From NCBI GenBank assembly GCA_017642935.1, contig JAEPOK010000001.1, positions 744,001 to 808,000 on the forward strand: a stretch of 64,000 nucleotides of DNA, given 5' to 3'. Origin of the DNA: Hyphomicrobiales bacterium. GTDB taxonomy: Bacteria > Pseudomonadota > Alphaproteobacteria > Rhizobiales > MH13. Below the pieces are notes generated by a model. The model did not search any database, was not told the origin of the DNA, and worked only from the letters and a program-made list of their open reading frames with translations. Position numbers and translations under genes: made by a program. This document shows, piece after piece, positions 44,456 through 53,570 of this stretch (position 1 is the stretch's first letter; every line of letters starts with the position of its first letter).

Positions 44456-45375
44456 CCGGTTCCAATGACAATGGCATCACCACCGCGGTAATTGGCCTTG
44501 GCTCGATGGGCTGGGGTGCGGCAATGTCGCTGGTGCGCGCCGGAATACCGACGCTTGGCGTTGATATCCGCGAAGACGTGCTTGCTCGGTTCACGCAGTT
44601 TGGCGGTCAATCCTCCTCCACTCCGGCACAGGCTGCAAGCAGCGTCGACATTGTGTTCGTCTTCGTGGTCAATGAAGCGCAGGCACGCCAAGTGCTTTTC
44701 GGCGAGAATGGCGCTGCCGGCGCCGCGCGGCCCGGCACCGTTTTCGTGTTGTGCGTGACGATGCCGCCCAGTTCGGCTGAAGCGATCGCCAAGGAACTCA
44801 TCGAGCACGAGATGTTGGTGATTGACGCGCCGGTCTCTGGTGGGTCGATCAAAGCCGAGGCCGGTGAAATGACCATGATGGCAGCCGGATCGGACGCTGC
44901 CTTTACCAAGGCTGCTTCCGCAATGGATGTCATTGCCGGCAAAGTTTTCCGCCTTGGCGATGCGCCGGGTGCCGGCAGTCGGGTGAAGATGATCAACCAG
45001 TTGCTCGCCGGTGTGCACATCGCGGCCGCAGCCGAAGCCATGAGCCTTGGCGCGAGTATCGGCGTGGACTTGGAAACGCTTTACGATGTGATCCGGCAAA
45101 GCGCAGGCAATTCATGGATGTTTGAAAATCGCGGTGCCCATATCGTGGCCGGTGACTACACCCCGCATTCGGCGGTTGATATTTTCGTCAAAGACCTCGG
45201 TATCGTCGCCGCCGAAGCCGGAACCCAGACCTTCCCAACTCCCATGACCCAAGCCGCCCTTGACCTGTTCAAGGAAGCCAGCCGTGCCGGGATGGGCGGC
45301 GAAGACGACGCCGCCCTTGCCAAACTTTTGGCGCGCAAAGGCAATGTCACGCTACCGGGCATGGAGGACGTATGA
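44452..45375 (+). CDS. ltnD: L-threonate dehydrogenase LtnD-like
   Basis: Beta-hydroxyacid dehydrogenase of 307 residues: Rossmann motif IGLGSMGWGAAMSL, substrate motif DAPVSGG, catalytic Lys in RVKMINQLLAG. In characterised loci this enzyme oxidises L-threonate at C2 to 2-oxo-tetronate. GTG start overlaps the lactonase stop. The identification rests on family and on the adjoining otnKCI genes, since other family members share these motifs. Confidence 0.85.
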   Translation: MTGSNDNGITTAVIGLGSMGWGAAMSLVRAGIPTLGVDIREDVLARFTQFGGQSSSTPAQAASSVDIVFVFVVNEAQARQVLFGENGAAGAARPGTVFVLCVTMPPSSAEAIAKELIEHEMLVIDAPVSGGSIKAEAGEMTMMAAGSDAAFTKAASAMDVIAGKVFRLGDAPGAGSRVKMINQLLAGVHIAAAAEAMSLGASIGVDLETLYDVIRQSAGNSWMFENRGAHIVAGDYTPHSAVDIFVKDLGIVAAEAGTQTFPTPMTQAALDLFKEASRAGMGGEDDAALAKLLARKGNVTLPGMEDV

Positions 45376-46640
45376 GCACGCTTCTTGGTTGCATCGCCGA
45401 TGATTTTACTGGGGCAACCGATCTTGCGGGGATGTTGGCGCGCAGTGGGGCACCGGTCAGCCTGCGCATTGGCGTTCCGGACGAGCCGCCGGCGCAAACG
45501 GCGAGCTTTGAGGTCATTGCCCTAAAAAGTCGCACCGCACCTGTCGAAGAGGCGGTCGATGAGTGCCGGCGGGCGCTGGCTTGGCTGAAGAAGGCGGGCG
45601 CTGAGCACTTCTTCTGGAAATACTGCTCGACCTTCGATTCCACGCCGGAGGGCAATATCGGTCCGGTTGCCGAAGCCTTGATGGCAGACCTTGGAACCGA
45701 CCAAACCATCTATTGTCCGGCCTTTCCGGAAAATGGTCGTTCGATCTTCATGGGCAATCTGTTTGTCGGTCAGCAGCCTTTGGCGGAAAGCCCGATGAAA
45801 GACCATCCGCTAACGCCCATGCGCGATAGCAATTTGATGCGGCTCCTGGAACCGCAGGTCAGTAAGTCTGTGGGTTTGGTGGACCGGCTGACAGTCGCCA
45901 AGGGCCCGGAAGCCATCCGTCGAGCGCTTGATGCTCTGAAGGGGGAGGGCGTTGCCCATGTGGTGATCGACGCCGTGGCGGATGAAGACCTGAGCCTCAT
46001 CGCGCAGGCTTGCCACACCATGCCGCTTTTGACCGGTGGCAGCGCTTTGGCGATGCCCTTACCTGCGCTGTATGCGGCGCAAGGCGCGGACGATGTGACT
46101 GGTGTTTCTGGTGAAAAACCGCACGTCGACCCGCGTGCCATCGTTCTTTCCGGCAGTTGTTCTGCCATGACACGCAAGCAAGTCGCCGACTATGCGGCGC
46201 AAGCACCTTCTTATCATCTCGATCCGCGGGTCCTTGCGAATGATGGACCGAACCAGGCACTGGCTTGGCTCGCTGCTCAGGGCAATGAAAAAGCACCGCT
46301 GATTTACGCGTCGGCTGCACCTGAAGATGTTCGCGCAGCGCAAGATGCCTTGGGTGTTGAGCGGGCTGGTGAGCTGGTCGAAGACGCTTTGGCGACTTTG
46401 GCGGTTGCAGCGCGTGAGTGGGGCGTTCGTCGATTTGTTGTCGCCGGCGGCGAGACATCCGGCGCCGTAACTAAAGCGCTGGGCGTGACACGGCTCGACA
46501 TCGGCGTGGAAATCGCGCCAGGCGTGCCTTGGACTTATAGCCAGAGCGCTGGCGTGCCCATCGCCTTGACCTTGAAATCGGGCAATTTCGGTTCTGAAAC
46601 CTTTTTCAGCCACGCCCTTGATCTGTTGGAGACAGCATGA
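45372..46640 (+). CDS. otnK: 3-oxo-tetronate 4-kinase OtnK (DUF1537 family)
   Basis: Four-carbon acid sugar kinase of 422 residues. The N-terminal substrate domain starts LLGCIADDFTGATDLAGML and the C-terminal ATP domain has VLSGSCSAMTRKQV and FVVAGGETSGAVTKALGV. OtnK phosphorylates 3-oxo-tetronate at O4. ATGA overlap with ltnD and with otnC. DUF1537 also includes kinases of other acid sugars, but the otnC/otnI neighbours make OtnK most likely. Confidence 0.9.
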   Translation: MSTLLGCIADDFTGATDLAGMLARSGAPVSLRIGVPDEPPAQTASFEVIALKSRTAPVEEAVDECRRALAWLKKAGAEHFFWKYCSTFDSTPEGNIGPVAEALMADLGTDQTIYCPAFPENGRSIFMGNLFVGQQPLAESPMKDHPLTPMRDSNLMRLLEPQVSKSVGLVDRLTVAKGPEAIRRALDALKGEGVAHVVIDAVADEDLSLIAQACHTMPLLTGGSALAMPLPALYAAQGADDVTGVSGEKPHVDPRAIVLSGSCSAMTRKQVADYAAQAPSYHLDPRVLANDGPNQALAWLAAQGNEKAPLIYASAAPEDVRAAQDALGVERAGELVEDALATLAVAAREWGVRRFVVAGGETSGAVTKALGVTRLDIGVEIAPGVPWTYSQSAGVPIALTLKSGNFGSETFFSHALDLLETA

Positions 46641-47284
46641 GCGACGCAAAACTGCGCGAGCACATGTGCCTGCTCGCCAAATCCATGTTTGATCGCGGGC
46701 TGACCGGGGGCAGCACCGGTAACATTTCCGCGCGTACCGGCGACGGCGGATTACTGGTTTCGCCCACAGGCACAAGCTTTGGCCGCCTTGATCCAGGCCG
46801 GCTCAGTCGGTTCGACGCGCAAGGTCAGTTCGTTGACGGTGACCCGCCAACCAAAGAAATGCCATTGCACACGGCGTTTTACGATACACGCAGCACCGCT
46901 GGTGCGGTCGTCCACCTGCATTCCTGCCATTCGGTGGCCTGGTCGCTGATGCCGGAGGCCGATGAGGACAATTTCCTGCCGCCGCTCACGCCCTACGCCA
47001 TCATGAAGCTGGGCAAAGTGAAGCTGCTGCCCTTTTTTCTGCCGGGCGACCCGGCGATGGGCGAGGCGGTTCGCGGCCTTGCTGGCAAACGGTCGGCCGT
47101 CATGCTGGCCAATCATGGACCGGTGGTTGCCGGCAAAGATGTCGAAGCAGCCTGCAACGCCATCGAAGAGCTTGAAGAAACGGCGCGGCTGGCCGTGCTG
47201 ATGCGAGGCTTTGAGGCGCGCACGCTAACGCCGGCCCAGATCGATGCCATTGTGACAAAGTTTGACGTGGAGTGGGGCGCGTGA
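46637..47284 (+). CDS. otnC: 3-oxo-tetronate 4-phosphate decarboxylase OtnC (class II aldolase fold)
   Basis: Class II aldolase/adducin-family protein of 215 residues. GGSTGNISAR near the N-terminus, the metal His pair in VHLHSCHSVAW and a third in ANHGPVVAG are present. OtnC decarboxylates 3-oxo-tetronate 4-phosphate to dihydroxyacetone phosphate and CO2, feeding lower glycolysis. It overlaps otnK and otnI. Confidence 0.9.
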   Translation: MSDAKLREHMCLLAKSMFDRGLTGGSTGNISARTGDGGLLVSPTGTSFGRLDPGRLSRFDAQGQFVDGDPPTKEMPLHTAFYDTRSTAGAVVHLHSCHSVAWSLMPEADEDNFLPPLTPYAIMKLGKVKLLPFFLPGDPAMGEAVRGLAGKRSAVMLANHGPVVAGKDVEAACNAIEELEETARLAVLMRGFEARTLTPAQIDAIVTKFDVEWGA

Positions 47285-48045
47285 GGTTCTCGGCTAACCT
47301 TGGATTTTTGTGGACTGAGCTTTCTCTTCCCGATGCCGTTCGCGCCGCCAAACGCGCAGGCTTTGATGCGGTCGAGTGTCATTGGCCGTATGACACGCCA
47401 GCGGACGAGGTAGCGTTAGCGCTTGAAGAAACCGGCATGGCGATGCTTGGACTCAACACCGCGCGCGGCGATGTGGCAGCGGGCGAGAATGGTCTTGCCG
47501 CCTTGCCGGGACGTGAAAGCGATGCGCGGGCGGCCATTGATCAAGCCATCGACTATGCGCACGCGGTTGGTGCGCAGAATGTTCATGTCATGGCGGGTTT
47601 TGCTTCAGGCGAGGCCGCGCACAAAAGCTTTATTGAGGCGCTGCGCTATGCCGGCGCGCGGGCCGCACCGCACGGTATCGGCATTCTGATTGAGCCGCTC
47701 AACCGTTACGATGCTCCGGGGTACTTTTTGCAAACCACCGGGCAGGCCGTCGCGATTTTGGATGAGGTTGCCTCGGATAGCGTGCGCCTGATGTTCGACT
47801 GCTACCATGTGCAATTGATGGAAGGTGACCTTTCGAACAGGCTGATGGCGCTGTTGCCGCGCATCGGCCATGTCCAATTTGCCTCGGTGCCTGATCGCTG
47901 CGCACCCGACCAGGGCGAGGTGGACTATGCCCATATCTTCGCCCTGCTTGACGATTTTGGTTACGCCAAACCCTTGGGCGCGGAATACAAGCCGCACGGT
48001 TCAACCGACGACACGCTTGGCTGGTTGGCAAAGCTAAGGACCTAG
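47281..48045 (+). CDS. otnI: 2-oxo-tetronate isomerase OtnI (hydroxypyruvate-isomerase family)
   Basis: TIM-barrel isomerase of 254 residues. Metal/catalytic residues are visible in IEPLNRYDAPGYFL, MFDCYHVQLMEGD and GAEYKPHG. OtnI converts 2-oxo- to 3-oxo-tetronate, the step between LtnD or DenD and OtnK. GTG 47281 overlaps the otnC stop (GTGA); GTG 47272 is a possible alternative. Last gene of the importer/pathway operon. Confidence 0.9.
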   Translation: MRFSANLGFLWTELSLPDAVRAAKRAGFDAVECHWPYDTPADEVALALEETGMAMLGLNTARGDVAAGENGLAALPGRESDARAAIDQAIDYAHAVGAQNVHVMAGFASGEAAHKSFIEALRYAGARAAPHGIGILIEPLNRYDAPGYFLQTTGQAVAILDEVASDSVRLMFDCYHVQLMEGDLSNRLMALLPRIGHVQFASVPDRCAPDQGEVDYAHIFALLDDFGYAKPLGAEYKPHGSTDDTLGWLAKLRT

Positions 48046-48173
48046 CCACACGGTCCAGTGATAGGCATGGCGGATCGACTGAGCAAAGTGCCGCTCTCAA
48101 AGCGGGCTTAGGAGTCCGCCAGTTTCCAGCGTCGCAAGCTCGTGCGAACGTGAACCGAGTGGAACGATGATCG

Positions 48174-50108
48174 TCATCCAAGGTCGGCAGCAATTGCGGC
48201 GTCGAGTGCCGAAGCACAGGCCGTGTTGGTCTCACCGGAAAGCGAGCGGATGCCCGCGTCGGCCAGGATGTCGCTCATGGCGGTGAGTTCGCGATTCACG
48301 CCGCGGTTGACGATAGCGACAACCCGGTCGCCAAGCGCCAAACAGGCATCGTTTTGGGTCGGCGCAGCCGCCGGTGCGGGGGCTGGTTGCGTCGCGCTCG
48401 CCGATCCCCAGCCTACGCCATCATCAGGAATCGCGTTGGCTGCGATCAATTGCGCCATCACTTGCGCGCATACCTGCTGCGAGGCACTGGCCACATTGGT
48501 TATGCCATTGGCCTGAAGTGTGCTGGTAACAGCGCGCCGCGCATCAGGTGCACCGCCACGCAAGATTGGCCGGATGGCACGCGCCAATGCCTCGCAAGCA
48601 AGGGGCCGGCCTTCCGGCACAGGGTTGGCGGTCGCGTTGGATTGGGCAATTCTCTGCGCCAATGCTCGAACCTGTTCCGGCGAGCCCATGCCTTCCATGG
48701 CAAGCAGCTCAAGCAGCGCCAGGCACTCCCCTTCGGTTGCGGAGAACACGTCGGACATCGGTACCGAGGCCATGCTGCTGCCGAAGATCGAAGAAACCGT
48801 GCGGTCGTTCACCGCTTCCACGGCCCTATCAATCGCCAAAACCTCGCGGCACGCATTACCCAATCCCGGCGATGGTGCAGGCGTCGGAGAGGGGGGCGTC
48901 CCGTTCTGTGTGCCGATTCCAGCCTGCAAGGCTACCGATGGCCCGTCGATGATCCCTTCCATCTCGAGCAGATCGAGGAGGCGACCACACTGCTCTTCAT
49001 TGGCCGCGAAAAGATCCATGATGCCGACCTCATCGATCAGTTGGCCAAACAGGCCGCTCAGACGGCGATCATTGGCCTGCTCAATGGCGACGGCAATCTC
49101 ATCGACAGCCGAACAATTCGCGCTGGCATTGCGAACAGCGCCCGCGTTTGGCGACTGACCACTGCCGCCAGATGCCAGCAGGCCTTGGAGGGGTGGCGAT
49201 GCGGCTATCAGATCGAGCGCCTGCTGGCATTTGTCCGGGGTCTGCGCGCCGCCAAAGGCCAAACCAGCCACCACATAGATGCCGCGTAATTCCTGGACGC
49301 TGTCGGTGCTGCCCATGGCATTTATGCGAGCGCTCATCGCTTCCAGTTGCGCGCAGCTGTCGGCAGATGCCGCTCCGGGCGGCGCAGGTGGAGGATTGTT
49401 TGGGGTGCCTTGAACACCACTTTGCTGAACGCCCGAGGACCCACCGACGGGGCGAAGCTGCAACTCCAAAAAGAACTCCGCCATCGGGCTGGTGCCATCA
49501 AGGACGAGCATTGGCGTTGGTGTGGTGAGGTCGCGCAGGGTGACGGCGACATTGGCCGGAATACCTGCCCACTCACCGAACGATCCGGTCCAAACGCCGC
49601 CTGGGCCGCGTTGCATCGTCGGTTGGCTAGGAAAGATCGCCGCTGGCATGGACAGACGAGCGGTGGAACCATCGATTGGGGTCAGGCTAACCGTACCGCC
49701 AGGATCAACCGGCGTGGGCTGGGTTTGCCCCATCATGGTGACCGTGCCGCTGCCACCGATCACCTCGAATGTCTGCACTGCACCGCCTGATTGCTGGCCG
49801 GTTGCTCCAGCCGGTGGTTGCACCGGACTGCCCGTGAGGTGCCGCATCTCTATCCAGCCATTGAGACCCTGGTAGACGATCACACACCAATTGCCCTCAC
49901 ACTGGTTGGTCACCGTGATGTCGCACTGGCCAACGCCAATGCCGCCAAGCACGGCGCTTTGTGGGTTGGGCTGGTCAAAGACGGGCAGTGATGATCCGTT
50001 GGGCGCGCTGCCAACACAGGTGTTGGGGTCGGCGTGCGACGGCGATGAGGTGAGCGCCACATGCGCCGCCAAAGCCACCGCACCCGCAACAACAGATTTC
50101 CAGCTCAT
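48174..50108 (-). CDS. Exported SH3-like protein with five Cys-x41-Cys repeats
   Basis: Protein of 644 residues from ATG 50108. A Sec signal peptide (about 1-26) is followed by a Cys-containing bacterial SH3-like domain (about 31-92, ending GWIEMRHL), a beta-rich middle (about 110-220) and a Pro/Gly linker. Then come five repeats whose paired Cys are each separated by exactly 41 residues: 252/294, 332/374, 420/462, 505/547 and 589/631. Repeats are predicted helical and share forms like VNDRTVSSIFG and CLALLELLAMEG. The regular Cys pairs suggest periplasmic disulfides. I do not recognise the repeat family. It follows the VWA gene by 43 bases. Confidence 0.83.
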   Translation of the reverse strand: MSWKSVVAGAVALAAHVALTSSPSHADPNTCVGSAPNGSSLPVFDQPNPQSAVLGGIGVGQCDITVTNQCEGNWCVIVYQGLNGWIEMRHLTGSPVQPPAGATGQQSGGAVQTFEVIGGSGTVTMMGQTQPTPVDPGGTVSLTPIDGSTARLSMPAAIFPSQPTMQRGPGGVWTGSFGEWAGIPANVAVTLRDLTTPTPMLVLDGTSPMAEFFLELQLRPVGGSSGVQQSGVQGTPNNPPPAPPGAASADSCAQLEAMSARINAMGSTDSVQELRGIYVVAGLAFGGAQTPDKCQQALDLIAASPPLQGLLASGGSGQSPNAGAVRNASANCSAVDEIAVAIEQANDRRLSGLFGQLIDEVGIMDLFAANEEQCGRLLDLLEMEGIIDGPSVALQAGIGTQNGTPPSPTPAPSPGLGNACREVLAIDRAVEAVNDRTVSSIFGSSMASVPMSDVFSATEGECLALLELLAMEGMGSPEQVRALAQRIAQSNATANPVPEGRPLACEALARAIRPILRGGAPDARRAVTSTLQANGITNVASASQQVCAQVMAQLIAANAIPDDGVGWGSASATQPAPAPAAAPTQNDACLALGDRVVAIVNRGVNRELTAMSDILADAGIRSLSGETNTACASALDAAIAADLG

Positions 50109-50151
50109 GGGCGTGTTCCGTTCTTTGTTTGAGGTCGCAGGCCTGCGATCA

Positions 50152-51651
50152 CTACGGTGCGTCTGGCATGGTCGCTTCGATGATCCGATCATCGCCAGCC
50201 GCCAGTTCAAACACCGTTTCGACCGAGCGGCGTGGACCATCGTCCCAAGCTTCAAGGCGCGCGGTATAGCTGCCAGGCAGAAGGAAATAGGTATCGTTGC
50301 CAATCTTGCCTGCAACGACCTCACTTTGATCCGTCGGTCCACGCAGCACTTGGTGGCGCAGCTCGAACCCCGTCAGTTCACTGCCATCTGTGTTGAAGAC
50401 CCGGAAACCGACGCGCGCGGTCGAAGCGATCACCTCCTGCTCAGTCACATCGCCGGCCGAGACGTCGAGCGTCACGGTTCCAGGCGACATGCTTTCAAGG
50501 CGCGTGATGACGAGCGCGGCTTCGTAGCGCCCAGCTGGAACGATTTCCCGCGCATTGCGGGCGTACACGGTGAACGAGCGATCCGTTTCAAGATTACGGA
50601 TGGTCCAACCGAAATCTGTGTTGGAGAGCCCAAACCCGTCGTTGAGCATGACCGCATAGAGATCGAGCGTCCCTGCACCAAAAACCAAATCAACGGCCGT
50701 TTGTTCGGTCGCAGTGAGCGTTATCTCCTCGCTTACCTGCAGGCCGCGATTCGTACTGGCCGTTAGGCGGTATCGGCCTGGCTCAATGAAACGCTCAAAA
50801 CTTGGCACGGCAGCGATGAAGGGAACCGAAGCCGGATCAATCTGAGGGTCCAGCGGTTCCAAATCCCACTCCACACGAATGGGGTCTTGAGTGGTCAATG
50901 GCTCGCTGGCCGCCTCCATTCGCACGGTGACGAACAGGTTTTGCTCAACCGGCTCCAACGCAGGTACTGGCGGCGCTGGTGGCTGGGGCGGCACAAAGGC
51001 CACGGTTTGCGTGAGCGCTTCGCCCAGCGCGTCAGCATCACTGGCTTGGAAATAGCTACCGCCGGTGTTCTCAGCCAGACACGCGACCTGTTGGCCTTCT
51101 TCTTCTGTCAACCCGAACCCGATGACATGGGTGGTGAAATCTATCCCAACGCTCTCCAGTTCATTGGCCAGGGCACACGGGTCGGCTTCGCAGGTTTCCA
51201 GGCCATCGGTGATCAGAATGATGGTGGCGCGTTCTTCGGTGTATCGCAGGTCCAATGCCGCGCGGCGTACCGCTTCGGACAGCGGTGTTTTCCCGCGTGG
51301 ATTCAGCGAGTTGACGGCAGCGGAGATTGAGCCTGCCGTTGTCGTCACAGGGCCAGTTGGCACAAGCATCTCAATGTCGTTGCAATCGCCACGGCGATTG
51401 TGGCCGTAGGCCATCAATCCCAGCTCCATCGTGGCCGGAAAGGTTGGCAGCACCCGCGCCAACGTCTCGCGCGCCGTGACAATCTTGTTGATCCCATCGA
51501 TCTGGCCCCACATCGATCCGGAGCCATCAAAAACCAGGATCGCACGCGGCAGATCGCTCTGCTGCGCGTTCACAGGGAGGGTGCAAAGGGCCAGAAAACC
51601 AAGGCTTACCGCACACAGGCGTTTGAAGAATCCAGTCAATGTTTGCCTCAT
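50152..51651 (-). CDS. Secreted von Willebrand factor A domain protein
   Basis: Exported protein of about 499 residues (ATG 51651; 51669 also possible). After a signal peptide ending in VNAQ it has a vWA domain with a complete MIDAS: DGSGSMWG, Thr in GKTPLSEA and Asp in ITDGLETC. Extra Cys (GDCND, TCEADPC) may form disulfides. A Pro-rich linker near residues 225-240 is followed by beta-rich, carboxypeptidase-regulatory-like segments. vWA MIDAS domains bind protein partners through a metal ion, so the repeat protein encoded next is a candidate partner. Confidence 0.88.
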   Translation of the reverse strand: MRQTLTGFFKRLCAVSLGFLALCTLPVNAQQSDLPRAILVFDGSGSMWGQIDGINKIVTARETLARVLPTFPATMELGLMAYGHNRRGDCNDIEMLVPTGPVTTTAGSISAAVNSLNPRGKTPLSEAVRRAALDLRYTEERATIILITDGLETCEADPCALANELESVGIDFTTHVIGFGLTEEEGQQVACLAENTGGSYFQASDADALGEALTQTVAFVPPQPPAPPVPALEPVEQNLFVTVRMEAASEPLTTQDPIRVEWDLEPLDPQIDPASVPFIAAVPSFERFIEPGRYRLTASTNRGLQVSEEITLTATEQTAVDLVFGAGTLDLYAVMLNDGFGLSNTDFGWTIRNLETDRSFTVYARNAREIVPAGRYEAALVITRLESMSPGTVTLDVSAGDVTEQEVIASTARVGFRVFNTDGSELTGFELRHQVLRGPTDQSEVVAGKIGNDTYFLLPGSYTARLEAWDDGPRRSVETVFELAAGDDRIIEATMPDAP

Positions 51652-51750
51652 GAGGATTGGTTTGCGCATGGTTTGAACCGCGCTGCTGTCGCTCAGATAG
51701 TGATCGAATAGATTGGCAGGCTGTGACGGCGCACACACAAGGTTGCTATC

Positions 51751-52257
51751 TCACCAGTCTTGCGCACACGGAGCGAAGACGCCGTCTACCGCGCCCTCCA
51801 CTTCGTCGCGGCTGGCGTTTTCAACGAAGCTGGGCAGGTTCATCGCCAGGTCGTTGCGCAAAAGATGGATGGGATTGCGCGGACACGACGCTTCCTGGCG
51901 GATCGCCGTTCCATCGGCGAATGTCACAACCAAAATGTCACGCCAGTCGTCGTCACAGCTGTCTGGAGTCATGCCATCCATAGCGGCAAGAGGCTGTTCT
52001 GCGGCAGCCCAGAACCTGGCGAAATAGCCCGCTTCGCTCCAGCGCGTGATGCGTGAGTTGGGATTATCAGAATAGGGGCTATCCACACGAACCGAGCTGT
52101 CGTCGGCGTGATGGATCATGGCCGTCATGCCATCGGCTTCACTTCCAGCGGCCAGGCAAATGCGGACTGGCTCACTGGCACTCGCGTTGCAGGCCATCAG
52201 CGCCAAGGCAATGCCCAGACCGAGAGTCGCTTTGGAAGGTGGTGTCATGCGCATCAT
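51751..52257 (-). CDS. Small exported Cys-containing protein of unknown function
   Basis: About 168 residues with an N-terminal hydrophobic segment ending LALMACNASAS, compatible with a Sec signal or a loose lipoprotein box. The mature part has further Cys (ICLAAG, SCDDDWRD, SCPRN, APCAQDW), suggesting periplasmic disulfides. I recognise no family. It lies between a LuxR-type regulator gene and the vWA gene on the same strand, so probably in one operon. The start is uncertain (52257, 52254 or 52248). Confidence 0.7.
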   Translation of the reverse strand: MMRMTPPSKATLGLGIALALMACNASASEPVRICLAAGSEADGMTAMIHHADDSSVRVDSPYSDNPNSRITRWSEAGYFARFWAAAEQPLAAMDGMTPDSCDDDWRDILVVTFADGTAIRQEASCPRNPIHLLRNDLAMNLPSFVENASRDEVEGAVDGVFAPCAQDW

Positions 52258-52321
52258 CCAGTTTTGTCCATCGCCCCACGAACGCTGGGCATTGAAGGCC
52301 AAAGGCACGGCGACTGGATAG

Positions 52322-53536
52322 CTACCGAAATCCATAGGGTTGAAACAGAAGCGGCCCGAGGCTGGCCCGGTTTGACAGTTCTGTCTTGCGCAGCAGCGCT
52401 TCGCAGTGACGCCGGGCCGTATGCGGACTGATGGAGAGGCGCCGGGCAATTTCCTTGTCGCGCAGGCCTTCGGCAACCAACACTGCCACGTCGCACTCTC
52501 TGGGCGTCAGACCATAGGCGCCGGCAAGGTCTTTGTTCAGCGTTCGACCCGATTGCGGTTCAATCCAAATATGCACTTCCGGGTCGCCGTTGAAGGCCGT
52601 GCCAATTCGCGCGCGCAGCGTGTAGTGTCGGTTTCCGATTTTGGCACGCTGCGCAGGTCGGGCTAGCCCGCCACCAGGATTGGTCACAAGCGCCTGCGTT
52701 GCATCCTGCGCCATCGAAAGGATCGCCGCCAGAAGATCTTTGCGATGATCATGGCCAGCCAGGTAGACCTGAAGCTGCTTGCTGAGAAACAGTAATGTTC
52801 CATCAATGCTGACGATCGCGAAAGGCTTGCCAGCACCCTCCATGGCATCTCTGGTTTCCAGATAGCTGCGCTTCAAGCGAGCGCGAAAGGCAATGGCCGC
52901 CTCAAAGGCCGGTGTGAGCAGTTGGAGGGCTTGGTGGCGTTCGTCGTCATGCTCTGGAAAATCCTTGTGCCCAAAGCCGGCGATAAGCATAGCTTCACCA
53001 CGCACAAGTGGCGCAGAGAGCGCCATTTGGCGCTCAAGCCCCACCGGCTTGAACACCTCTTGATGAAGCTCCATCGACTCGCGAGTGCGGCGATCAAAAA
53101 GCGGCGCATCGTGATAGGCGCCAACGCCGCTGGCGCGGATGATCCGATGCAGCGCCGACGCATAGTCTTCGCGGAACACGCTGAAACCATCATCGTCAAA
53201 ACCTTCAAAATGCGAGGCGATGCCATCTGCGAAAGTCTGTCCGATTGACCGGCTGTAAACGCCAAGTTTTTCCCGCGGCTCGTGGGGTGCGTCGGGCTCT
53301 TCTGGTTCGATGAAATAGACATGGTCGGTACCCAGCAGGCTACCCATCGAAGAGCAGATATCGTGGGCCCAGACTTCGGTTGGACTGTCATAACCGGAGA
53401 GGATGGCGGCCTGAATTCTGTTGATCGCTTCGAGCATTTGCTCTGATCTCCGTAGCAGGTCCCCATGGAAACGTAAGCGCTTTTTTTCCAATAGGGCAAC
53501 TGCCCTATAGAAATCCGAGTGTGTCAGCGCACACAT
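52322..53536 (-). CDS. LuxR-type HTH regulator with large N-terminal domain
   Basis: Regulator of 404 residues. The C-terminal LuxR-type helix-turn-helix (about 335-395) shows LTPRECDVAVLVAEGLRDKE and SISPHTARRHCEALLRKT. The N-terminal 330 residues are unrecognised; a segment near 230-260 (FAIVSIDGTLLFLS) looks PAS-like. No phosphoacceptor receiver or autoinducer domain is evident. It heads the strand leading into the exported module and is divergent from a second LuxR gene. Confidence 0.83.
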   Translation of the reverse strand: MCALTHSDFYRAVALLEKKRLRFHGDLLRRSEQMLEAINRIQAAILSGYDSPTEVWAHDICSSMGSLLGTDHVYFIEPEEPDAPHEPREKLGVYSRSIGQTFADGIASHFEGFDDDGFSVFREDYASALHRIIRASGVGAYHDAPLFDRRTRESMELHQEVFKPVGLERQMALSAPLVRGEAMLIAGFGHKDFPEHDDERHQALQLLTPAFEAAIAFRARLKRSYLETRDAMEGAGKPFAIVSIDGTLLFLSKQLQVYLAGHDHRKDLLAAILSMAQDATQALVTNPGGGLARPAQRAKIGNRHYTLRARIGTAFNGDPEVHIWIEPQSGRTLNKDLAGAYGLTPRECDVAVLVAEGLRDKEIARRLSISPHTARRHCEALLRKTELSNRASLGPLLFQPYGFR

Positions 53537-53570
53537 TGGCCACCCATCATGACAACCGAGCGGCAGGCCT

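Noticed and set aside
48046-48173. Structured-looking gap between otnI and the repeat protein, examined as a tRNA or terminator
   Set aside because: No cloverleaf, no T-loop consensus and no T-run were found; left as plain convergent intergenic sequence.
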